Below are positions 52,584 through 59,174 of a stretch of DNA of 64,000 bases, piece after piece. A model generated the notes under the pieces. The model saw only the letters and a program-made list of their open reading frames with translations, was not told the DNA's origin and made no database searches. Position 1 is the first letter of the stretch, and every line of letters starts with the position of its first letter. The position numbers were made by a program, and so were the translations under genes. Source of the DNA: Actinomycetota bacterium. Its GTDB lineage: Bacteria; Actinomycetota; Thermoleophilia; Solirubrobacterales; Solirubrobacteraceae. The stretch lies in the NCBI GenBank assembly GCA_005888335.1, contig VAWY01000124.1, positions 1-64,000 of the forward strand, given 5' to 3'.

Positions 52584-52946
52584 CTAGAAGGTCACCACAC
52601 GGTCGGACTTCGCGAACAGCTCCGCGACGTCCGGCGGCCCGACCCACGTCCCGTTGACCTTGGACAGATCTTCGTCGCTCGCCCCACGGGCGGCAGCGCA
52701 GCCCTTTCAGACGAAGACCGGAACGGCGTGATCGCGTAGCTTGGCGAGCAGCTCGCGGGCAGGCGGGAGGCCGATGCCCTCGACGCGCTCGGCGTTGTCA
52801 CCGAGGAGGAGCTCGGTCGCGTCGCCGCCCAGGATGATCGCCGTCGTCTGCCCCAGCTCGAGCGAGCCGTTGGCCGCGAGGTGCAGCGGGATCGACGCCC
52901 GGGTGGCGTCCGCCATGCCGGCGCTGACGAAGTACGTGATCTTCAT
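52584..52946 (-). CDS. DsrE-family protein, candidate selenoprotein (in-frame UGA at codon 80)
   Basis: The reading starts at an ATG with GAAGGGA upstream, MKITYFVSAGMADATRASIP, and follows a DsrE/YchN-like alpha-beta fold through LLAKLRDHAVPVFV. It then meets TGA, after which the same frame continues KGCAAARGASDEDL to a TAG 40 codons later. At this position DsrE-like proteins, as I recall, carry cysteine followed by x-x-C-x-x-A-R-G. The reading U-K-G-C (U80, C83) restores a complete 120-residue protein. A hairpin directly downstream fits a bacterial SECIS. Alternatives: a nonsense mutation or sequencing error. Lies next to a universal stress protein gene. Confidence 0.55.
52677..52697 (-). 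promoter_or_regulatory. SECIS-like hairpin after the in-frame UGA
   Basis: On the minus strand GCT, a GC bulge, CGCCC, loop GTG, GGGCG, AGC form an eight-pair stem with a two-base bulge. The apical loop begins 19 bases after the UGA and holds two G. Position and bulge fit the loose bacterial SECIS rules. Confidence 0.35.
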
Positions 52947-52983
52947 CGCGTCCCTTCCGTTGCGATGGCCGGTGGTCAGCGTC

Positions 52984-53523
52984 TCAGACCGTGCCGGCGG
53001 GCGCAACGCGCGCCGCGGCCGAAGCGGGCGCGTGGGCGACGAAGACCGACGTGCCGGCGTGGCGCAGGACGTAGCCGCTGACGCTGCCGACCAGCGCGCC
53101 GACGCGTCCGACGCCGCGTGCGCCCAGCAGGATCCCGTCGTAGTCGCGCTCCCGGGCCTGGGCGACGATCTCGGGGCCGGGCTTGCCGTGACGGATGACG
53201 GTGGTCACCGGGATGTCTCCGGGGATGCGCTCGACGGTCTGGCGAAGCAGCCGCTGCGCCTCGGCGTCGGCCTCCTCCTGCAGCGCCCGCGGATCGGGCG
53301 CACCGGGCCCGCCGGGGATCCAGCGCCGCGACTCGAGCAGGATGTCGGGCACGACGGCGAGCAGCGTGATCGCCGCGTGGTCGCGCCGGGCGGCGGTGAC
53401 GGCGGCCGACAGGGCGAGGTCGGCGGTCTGCGAGCCGTCGACGGCGACGAGCAGGCGGTGGAAGTGCAGCTCGCCGAACGTGCTGGTCGGCTCAGGGGCG
53501 GTCTCGGTCTGGGTGGTGGCCAT
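52984..53523 (-). CDS. Universal stress protein (UspA family)
   Basis: A 179-residue single-domain UspA protein: LLVAVDGSQTADLALSAAV at the N-terminus and the ATP-binding loop GARGVGRVGALVGSVSGYV. The long threonine-rich N-terminus starts at an ATG after GGAGAC. ATP-binding USPs act in hypoxia, starvation and oxidative stress. Upstream of, and possibly co-transcribed with, the DsrE gene; downstream of an MFS exporter gene. Confidence 0.9.
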   Translation of the reverse strand: MATTQTETAPEPTSTFGELHFHRLLVAVDGSQTADLALSAAVTAARRDHAAITLLAVVPDILLESRRWIPGGPGAPDPRALQEEADAEAQRLLRQTVERIPGDIPVTTVIRHGKPGPEIVAQARERDYDGILLGARGVGRVGALVGSVSGYVLRHAGTSVFVAHAPASAAARVAPAGTV

Positions 53524-53535
53524 GGGGTCTCCTTC

Positions 53536-54951
53536 TCATGCAGCGGCTGCGTGCGCGAGCGAGTTGCCCGCGCGGGCCGGCCGCGGCACCGCGAGCGCGG
53601 ACACGAAGCTGACGAACAGCGCGGCGGCGGCGATGGCGAAGGCGAGCGTGAAGCCGCGCTCGGTCGGGAGCCCGTGGACGACGCTGGCGGTGAGGACGCT
53701 GGCGCCGACCTGTGCGCCGACCGAGCCGCCGATCGTGCGCATGACGGTGTTCATGCCGGTGGCGACGCCCGTCTCGTCGGGACGGACCGCTTCGACCATC
53801 AGGTTGGCCATCGCCGAGAACGCGAAGCCGATGCCGATCCCCATGAGTCCCGAGGCGACGTACACCTCGCTGCGATGCTCGTGCGCCGTGGCGAGGAGCG
53901 CGAAGGCGGCGGTGCTGGCGAGCGCGCCGACCAGCAGCGGCACCCGCGAGCCCACCGTCGAGCTGAGCCGGCCGGCCAGCGGGCTGACGAGCAGCATCCC
54001 GATCGTCGACGGCACGAGGAACAGGCCCGCCCCCGTGACCGAGGCGCCGAAGCCGAAGCCGCTCGAGACGGGCAGCTGGACGAACTGCGGGATGAGCACG
54101 AACGAGGAGAACATCCCGGCGCCGAGCAGGATCGCGGTCGCGTTCACCGTCCAGACCGCGCGCCGGCGCATCATGCGCATGTCGACGAGCGGCTCGGCGG
54201 CCCGCTGCTCGTTGCGCACCCAGAGCACGGCGAAGACCGCCGTCGCCACCAGGAGGGCGACGATGCGCAGCGACCCCCAGCCCCACGACGGCCCTTCGCT
54301 GATGCCCAGCAGCAGGCAGACGAGCCAGGCGGACAGCAGGCCGGCGCCGGCCCAGTTGACCTGCCCGGGCGTCTTGATCGGAGACTCGGGGACGAAGAAG
54401 TGCGTCAGGCCGGCCGCGGCGACGACCACGACGAGCGGCATCCAGAACAGCCAGTGGTACGAGAGGTGCTCGACGATCGGGCCGGCCAGCACGATGCCCA
54501 GGCCCCCGCCGACGCCGAGGATGGCCGAGACGAGCGCGATCCCCGTGGCGACGCGCTCGCGGGGGAACTCGTCTCGGATGATCCCGAAGGCGAGCGGGAA
54601 CACCGCGCCGCCCGCGCCCTGGACGGCGCGCCCGAGGATCATGAGTCCGATCGAGTGGGCGAGCGCGGCGATCAGGGTGCCGGCCGCGAGGACGCCGAGC
54701 ACGCCGACGAGCATGCGCTCCTTGCCGTGCATGTCGCCCAGCCGCCCGATGATCGGGGTGAACACCGCGGCGCTGAGGAGGTAGGCGGTCAGCACCCAGG
54801 TCGCCGACGTGGCGCTGGTGTGCAGGTCGTGCTGGATCGTCGGCAGCGCGGGCGCGACGAGCGACTGCAGCAGGGCGAAGGCCGCGCCGCCGAGGGCGAG
54901 CACGGCGAAGGTCAGGGTGTAGTGCTGGCGTGCGGGCTCGGCGTGGCTCAT
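53536..54951 (-). CDS. MFS drug exporter (DHA2-like)
   Basis: A 471-residue membrane protein with about 14 hydrophobic segments. Motif A-like LGDMHGKERMLVGVL and motif C-like GGLGIVLAGPIVEHL are visible. The DHA2 (EmrB/QacA) exporters expel drugs and toxic acids in exchange for protons. The ATG at 54951 is chosen because upstream reading gives an arginine-rich non-signal sequence. Two identical palindromes of the TetR exporter type lie upstream, but no tetR gene is adjacent. Confidence 0.87.
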   Translation of the reverse strand: MSHAEPARQHYTLTFAVLALGGAAFALLQSLVAPALPTIQHDLHTSATSATWVLTAYLLSAAVFTPIIGRLGDMHGKERMLVGVLGVLAAGTLIAALAHSIGLMILGRAVQGAGGAVFPLAFGIIRDEFPRERVATGIALVSAILGVGGGLGIVLAGPIVEHLSYHWLFWMPLVVVVAAAGLTHFFVPESPIKTPGQVNWAGAGLLSAWLVCLLLGISEGPSWGWGSLRIVALLVATAVFAVLWVRNEQRAAEPLVDMRMMRRRAVWTVNATAILLGAGMFSSFVLIPQFVQLPVSSGFGFGASVTGAGLFLVPSTIGMLLVSPLAGRLSSTVGSRVPLLVGALASTAAFALLATAHEHRSEVYVASGLMGIGIGFAFSAMANLMVEAVRPDETGVATGMNTVMRTIGGSVGAQVGASVLTASVVHGLPTERGFTLAFAIAAAALFVSFVSALAVPRPARAGNSLAHAAAA

Positions 54952-54982
54952 CGGCGGCGGCGGTCTTCCGGGATCGGTATCA

Positions 54983-55036
54983 GGAGCGTCCGCTCCGGTT
55001 ATCGGCAACTGTAGCACAAACTGGAGCGGGCGCTCC
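54983..55036. promoter_or_regulatory. Two copies of palindrome GGAGCG-NN-CGCTCC upstream of the exporter
   Basis: GGAGCGTCCGCTCC (54983-54996) and GGAGCGGGCGCTCC (55023-55036), 40 bases apart, nearly four helical turns. This is the classic TetR/EmrB operator pattern. The promoter of the exporter lies between or under them. Confidence 0.65.
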
Positions 55037-55156
55037 GCTTCGCGCCAAGCTCGCCGCCAACCTCTGATCCAAGACGACAACTCCCGGTCGGATGGTTAAC
55101 ATCAAGACGGCAGGAAGCGCCGATCCGCCCCCACCCGACCCTCAAGGAGGAGGAGC

Positions 55157-55915
55157 ATGCGCAGAGTCGCAGCTTTGGCCGCGTCGGTCGGAGTTGTGCT
55201 GGTGGTGGCCGCTGTCGCGTTCGCTCAGCAGACCAACCAGTACAGCGTCGACGCTTCGGTGACGCCGAACCCGAAGGGCTCCAAGGCGAAGCCCGTGCCG
55301 GTCGGCGTGAAGTTCAACTACTCGATCACCGAGGCGACCGGAATGCAGCCCGCTCCGGTCAAGTCGTACAAGATCGCGTTCACCGGCCTGCGGGTCAACG
55401 GCGCGTTCTTCCCGACGTGCACCGCCGCCAAGATCACCGCTGCGGGCAACAGCGATACCGCCTGCCCGAAGAAGGCGCTCGTCGGCACCGGGACGATCGA
55501 CGCCTACGTCTACCAGACGGCCGATCCGTCGGGCGCCGGCGGCTTCGCGTGCCCGAAGAAGACCGACCTGTGGAACGCCGGCAAGAACAAGATGGTCATC
55601 TTCATCTTCGGTGACCCGTCCCAGTGCGGCGGCGTCGCCGCGCTGCCGCCGATCTCGGCCACCTTCGTCAACACCAGCGGCGGCCAGGCGCTCCAGTTCG
55701 ACGTCCCGCCGACGATCCTGCACGCGGTCGCCGGCCTGTCCGTCGCCGTCCACAACGTGACGTCGACGGTCAAGAAGCTCACCGTCAAGAAGAAGGGGAA
55801 GACGCGGGGCTACTTCGAGGCGGTCGGCTGCCCGGGCGGCAAGCGCACCGTCGTGGTGACGTTCACGCCGGAGGTGGGTTCGCCGGGGACGGCGACGAAG
55901 AGCCAGAGCTGCTGA
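55157..55915 (+). CDS. Secreted beta-rich protein, unknown function
   Basis: A 252-residue exported protein with a signal peptide (VAALAASVGVVLVVAAVAFA) and a mature beta-rich region (YSVDASVTPNPKGSKAKPVPVGVKFNYSI) with several cysteines (CTAAKIT, CPKK, CGGV, CPGG) that may form disulfides. The ATG follows AAGGAGGAGGAG, a very strong ribosome site, indicating high expression. Proteins of this layout are common in Solirubrobacterales but uncharacterised. No partner gene. Confidence 0.7.
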   Translation: MRRVAALAASVGVVLVVAAVAFAQQTNQYSVDASVTPNPKGSKAKPVPVGVKFNYSITEATGMQPAPVKSYKIAFTGLRVNGAFFPTCTAAKITAAGNSDTACPKKALVGTGTIDAYVYQTADPSGAGGFACPKKTDLWNAGKNKMVIFIFGDPSQCGGVAALPPISATFVNTSGGQALQFDVPPTILHAVAGLSVAVHNVTSTVKKLTVKKKGKTRGYFEAVGCPGGKRTVVVTFTPEVGSPGTATKSQSC

Positions 55916-55920
55916 AGGGA

Positions 55921-56081
55921 TCAATTCCAGGGGAGCGCGGCGCGCGTCTGCCAGTAGGCGACCGGGTCCTCACGGAGAGCGACCCGTGGCCGAGGACGAT
56001 GTACCCCGGCCGGCCGAGCGCCGCCAGCCCCAGCCCGATCCGGCTGACGGCGAGGCCCGTGGTGCCGAGAGCGCCGGCCAT
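55921..56081 (-). pseudogene. Aldo/keto reductase with only the two ends left
   Basis: The start reads MAGALGTTGLAVSRIGLGLAALGRPGYIV, an aldo/keto reductase N-terminus, described in part. After about 30 codons the frame shifts and a typical tail REDPVAYWQTRAALPWN follows to the stop at 55921. The catalytic Asp-Tyr-Lys-His core (about 250 residues) is absent. Like the acyltransferase remnant, both ends are preserved and the middle removed. Confidence 0.55.
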
Positions 56082-56109
56082 CGCCTGCGGACAGTAATCG
56101 CGGAGCTGG

Positions 56110-56337
56110 TCACCGCCGCCCCCCGCGCGTCACGAGCCGCCAGAGCCCGTAGGGCGGGGCGGCCACCAGCGCGACGGCCAGGCCGAGGACCACGACGGGC
56201 AGCACGAGCACCGCCGTGAAGACCACCGTCAGCGCGAGGATCGGGAGGAGTCCCGGGATGATCACCGACAGCTGCACGAGGAACAGGCCCGTGCCGGCGC
56301 CCGCGTGCAGCAGGCCGTTGTAGGTCTTGGTCTCCAT
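56110..56337 (-). CDS. Small membrane protein (75 aa)
   Basis: A 75-residue protein with two hydrophobic segments (GLFLVQLSVIIPGLLPIL, then VLVLPVVVLGLAVALVAAP) and a basic C-terminus (RLVTRGGRR), so probably two spans with the ends in the cytoplasm. It follows the MFS gene 56351-57901 with a 13-base gap and a GGAGGCACGG site. May be an accessory of that exporter; function unknown. Confidence 0.65.
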   Translation of the reverse strand: METKTYNGLLHAGAGTGLFLVQLSVIIPGLLPILALTVVFTAVLVLPVVVLGLAVALVAAPPYGLWRLVTRGGRR

Positions 56338-56350
56338 GTTCCGTGCCTCC

Positions 56351-57901
56351 TCACGCGGCCGCCGGTTCGGGCAGGGCCTCGGGTGCGATCGCCTCGCGTT
56401 CGATGTCGCCCTCGCGGACGAGCCAGAGAGCGAGCGCGGCGCCGGCGAAGCTGACCAGCGCGCCGAGGGTCAGGACGTCGTTGAAGCCCGCGAGGAAGCC
56501 CTCGCGCGCCGCGCTCGCGAGCGCCTGCCGCGCCCCGGGCGGCACCGAGGCGAGGGCGTGGTCCAGGCTGCCCGACGACGCCGCCTCGACGAGCTGGCGC
56601 GGGCGGTCGCCGGTCGCGTTGGGTGTCCCGGCGGTGAGCTGGGCGACCTTGTCGGCGCCGCGGCCGACGAAGATCGCTCCCCAGACCGCGATCCCCACGG
56701 CGACGCCGACCTGGCGGAACGTGTCGTTGATCCCGGCCGCCATGCCGCTCTGCTCCCTGGGCACGACGCTCACGGCGACGTCCGCGATCACCGGGTTGAT
56801 GAGGCCGACCGCCGCGCCGGCGACCAGGAAGCCGCCGAGCAGCGTCGTCCATTCGGATCCGGCGTCGACGCCGCCCATGAGGAGCAGCCCGCCGCCGACC
56901 CCCGCGAGGCCGACGCTGAGGAGGATCCGCGCCTGCACGCGGGACAGGAGCGCGCCGGCGAGCGGCGCGGCGAAGAAGCTCGCCACCGTGATCGGCAGGT
57001 AGCGCAGCCCAGCCTGGAAGGGGGAGAGGCCGAGGTAGTTCTGCAGGTACAGCGTCAGGTAGAGGAACAGCGCGAAGATCGAGCCCGAGACCGCGAAGGC
57101 GGCAAGCTGCACGCCGGTGAAGGCGGGCCGCCGGAAGAGCCCCAGCCGGAGCATCGGCTCGGTGACGCGCCGCTCGATGGCGAGGAAGGCGACGAGAAGC
57201 GCCGCGGCGCCCGCGAACAGCGACACGATCAGCGTGCTGCCCCAGCCCTCGTCGTTGCCGCGCACGAGCGCGAGCACCAGGGCGAGGAGCGCCGTGCTGA
57301 ACGAGACGACGCCGGCCCAGTCCACGCGCGTCGCGTTGGGGTCGCGCGTCTCACGCAGCTTGAGCTGGGTGATGGCCAGCGCAGCCACCCCGATCGGCAC
57401 GTTGAGATAGAAGATCGACTCCCACCCGAGCGAGTCGGTGAGCGCTCCGCCGACGAGCGGGCCGACCGCCACGGCCACGCCGATGGTCGTCCCGTAGGCG
57501 CCCATCGCCATGCCGCGCTCGCGCCCGGCGGTGAACTCCTGGGCGATGAGGGCCAACGAGACCGCGAACATCACCGCGCCGCCGACGCCCTGCACGGCGC
57601 GGGCGAGGTTGAGGAAGGTCGGATCGGGCGCCAGCGCGCACAGCAGCGAGGCGGCTGAGAAGATCGCCAGCCCGGCCGCGAACAGCCGACGACGCCCGAG
57701 GCGGTCGGCGAGCGAGCCCGCCGTCAGCACGAGCGCGGCGAGCGTCAGCGCGTACGCGTCGATCACCCACTGCAGATCCGTGAAGCTCGCACCCAGGCTG
57801 GCGCGGATCGACGGCAGCGCCACGTTGACGACCGTGATGTCGAGCAGAAGCATGAAGGTCGCCACCGAGACGGCGAGCAGGGTCCACCACTTGCGTTGCA
57901 T
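56351..57901 (-). CDS. MFS drug exporter (EmrB/DHA2)
   Basis: A 516-residue, 14-span MFS protein. The start reads WTLLAVSVATFMLLLDITVVNVALPSIR, described in part, the typical EmrB opening; motif A is GSLADRLGRRRLFAAGL and motif C GPLVGGALTDSLGWESIFYLNVPIG. Exports drugs or toxic metabolites. It is divergent from the ECF41 sigma gene; a near-perfect ECF41 promoter points toward the sigma gene in the 80-base gap. Followed by a small membrane protein gene. Confidence 0.9.
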   Translation of the reverse strand: MQRKWWTLLAVSVATFMLLLDITVVNVALPSIRASLGASFTDLQWVIDAYALTLAALVLTAGSLADRLGRRRLFAAGLAIFSAASLLCALAPDPTFLNLARAVQGVGGAVMFAVSLALIAQEFTAGRERGMAMGAYGTTIGVAVAVGPLVGGALTDSLGWESIFYLNVPIGVAALAITQLKLRETRDPNATRVDWAGVVSFSTALLALVLALVRGNDEGWGSTLIVSLFAGAAALLVAFLAIERRVTEPMLRLGLFRRPAFTGVQLAAFAVSGSIFALFLYLTLYLQNYLGLSPFQAGLRYLPITVASFFAAPLAGALLSRVQARILLSVGLAGVGGGLLLMGGVDAGSEWTTLLGGFLVAGAAVGLINPVIADVAVSVVPREQSGMAAGINDTFRQVGVAVGIAVWGAIFVGRGADKVAQLTAGTPNATGDRPRQLVEAASSGSLDHALASVPPGARQALASAAREGFLAGFNDVLTLGALVSFAGAALALWLVREGDIEREAIAPEALPEPAAA

Positions 57902-57917
57902 CAGACGTCGCTCTCCT

Positions 57918-57944
57918 TGTCACATCGGCTGGATGTCGTTCGTC
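57918..57944 (+). promoter_or_regulatory. ECF41-type promoter TGTCACA-N16-CGTC
   Basis: TGTCACA (57918-57924), 16 bases, CGTC (57941-57944) matches exactly, as I recall, the published ECF41 consensus. It lies 37 bases before the sigma factor ATG, so autoregulation is expected. Confidence 0.75.
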
Positions 57945-57980
57945 ACCCCTATGACGGAGCGCGACCAAGGGATGTGACCG

Positions 57981-58865
57981 ATGGATGAGCGTGAATGGCT
58001 GGCGGAGCGGTTCGAGGCGAACCGGACCCACTTGCGGGCGGTGGCCTACCGGATGCTGGGCTCGGTGAGCGAGGCCGACGACGCGGTGCAGGAGGCCTGG
58101 CTGCGCCTCAGCCGCTCCGACACGGGCGAGGTCGAGAACCTGCGCGCCTGGCTGACGACCGTCGTGGCGCGCGTCTGCCTCGACATGATGCGCTCGCGCC
58201 GGTCACGGCGCGAGGAGCCGCTCGGCCCGCACGTGCCCGAGCCGATCGTGAGCCGTGAGGACGGGCTCGACCCCGAGCACGAGGCGCTGCTCGCCGACTC
58301 GGTCGGGCTCGCTCTGCTCGTCGTGCTCGAGACCCTGACCCCGGCCGAGCGGCTGGCCTTCGTGCTGCACGACATGTTCGCCGTGCCGTTCGACGAGATC
58401 GCTCCGATCGTGGGGCGCTCGCCCACCGCGGCGCGCCAGCTCGCCAGCCGCGCGCGGCGGCGGGTCAACGCCGGGGCCCCCGTCCCCGATACCAATCTCA
58501 CAGCGCAGCGCGAGGTCGTCAACGCCTTCCTCGCCGCCGCGCGCGATGGGGATTTCGACGCGTTGGTCGCAGTCCTCGACCCCGACGTGGTGCTGCGCGT
58601 CGACAGCGGCGCCGTGCCGGCGCGCGCGTCGAGGGAGACGCGGGGCGCGGCGGCGGTCGCCGGGCAGGCGCTCACCTTCGCGCGGCTCGCTCGCTTCGCG
58701 CGGCCGGCGCTCGTCAACGGCGCGGCGGGCTTCGTCGTCGCTCCGCGCGGGCGGCCGCTCGCGGTGGCCGGCTTCACCGTCACGGGCGGCAAGATCGTCG
58801 AGATCGACCTGCTCGCCGACCGCGACCGTCTGCGGGAGCTCGACCTGACCGTCCTCGACGACTGA
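57981..58865 (+). CDS. ECF41-family RNA polymerase sigma factor with SnoaL-like C-terminus
   Basis: A 294-residue sigma factor: region 2 (AYRMLGSVSEADDAVQEAWLRLSR), region 4 (LTPAERLAFVLHDMFAVPFDEIAPIVGRSPTAARQLASRARRR, in part), then a SnoaL-like domain (residues about 175-294) with the linker DTNLTAQREVVNAFLAA. ECF41 factors use this domain, instead of a separate anti-sigma factor, to control activity. Usual partner genes are carboxymuconolactone-decarboxylase-like oxidoreductases; here the neighbour is an exporter. Confidence 0.92.
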   Translation: MDEREWLAERFEANRTHLRAVAYRMLGSVSEADDAVQEAWLRLSRSDTGEVENLRAWLTTVVARVCLDMMRSRRSRREEPLGPHVPEPIVSREDGLDPEHEALLADSVGLALLVVLETLTPAERLAFVLHDMFAVPFDEIAPIVGRSPTAARQLASRARRRVNAGAPVPDTNLTAQREVVNAFLAAARDGDFDALVAVLDPDVVLRVDSGAVPARASRETRGAAAVAGQALTFARLARFARPALVNGAAGFVVAPRGRPLAVAGFTVTGGKIVEIDLLADRDRLRELDLTVLDD

Positions 58866-58909
58866 CGGCGCAGCACATGGCCGCGGCGCCTCGAGGCGGC
58901 CGGCGTTAG

Positions 58910-58927
58910 CCGCCCCTTAGGGGGCGG
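58910..58927. terminator. Hairpin after the ECF41 gene
   Basis: CCGCCCC (58910-58916), loop TTAG, GGGGCGG (58921-58927): perfect seven-pair stem, between the sigma factor gene and the next start. Confidence 0.55.
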
Positions 58928-58942
58928 ATCTACGGTCGCGAC

Positions 58943-59164
58943 ATGGAGACGGCGCCAGGCCAGGACATCGTCGAGGAGGCGGCCCGCGCCGCCCGCCAGG
59001 CCGCCGACGAGGCCTCGACGCCCGAGGCGCGCTTCTTCCTGCGAGAGCACGCGAACCTCCTGGCTCGGATCGCGGCGACGCGAAAGCGAGCGGAGGACAC
59101 CGCTCAGCGGTCAGCGCGATCTGCCGCCTGGCTGCTCCCCCTCGTCGGGGCGCTGCCGGGCTGA
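58943..59164 (+). CDS. Small helical protein (73 aa), unknown
   Basis: A 73-residue, largely helical and alanine-rich protein (IVEEAARAARQAADEASTPEARF, then LREHANLLARIAATRKRAEDT) ending in a short hydrophobic segment (SAAWLLPLVGALPG). No ribosome site is obvious, so coding status rests on composition and a complete frame between two genes. It could be a membrane-tethered coiled coil. Convergent with the LamG gene, ten bases apart. Confidence 0.4.
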   Translation: METAPGQDIVEEAARAARQAADEASTPEARFFLREHANLLARIAATRKRAEDTAQRSARSAAWLLPLVGALPG

Positions 59165-59174
59165 GCCGACAGCA

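Noticed and set aside
52741..55014. 757-codon plus-strand open frame over the stress protein and exporter genes
   Set aside because: Low-complexity antisense frame; the minus-strand genes have recognisable folds and ribosome sites.
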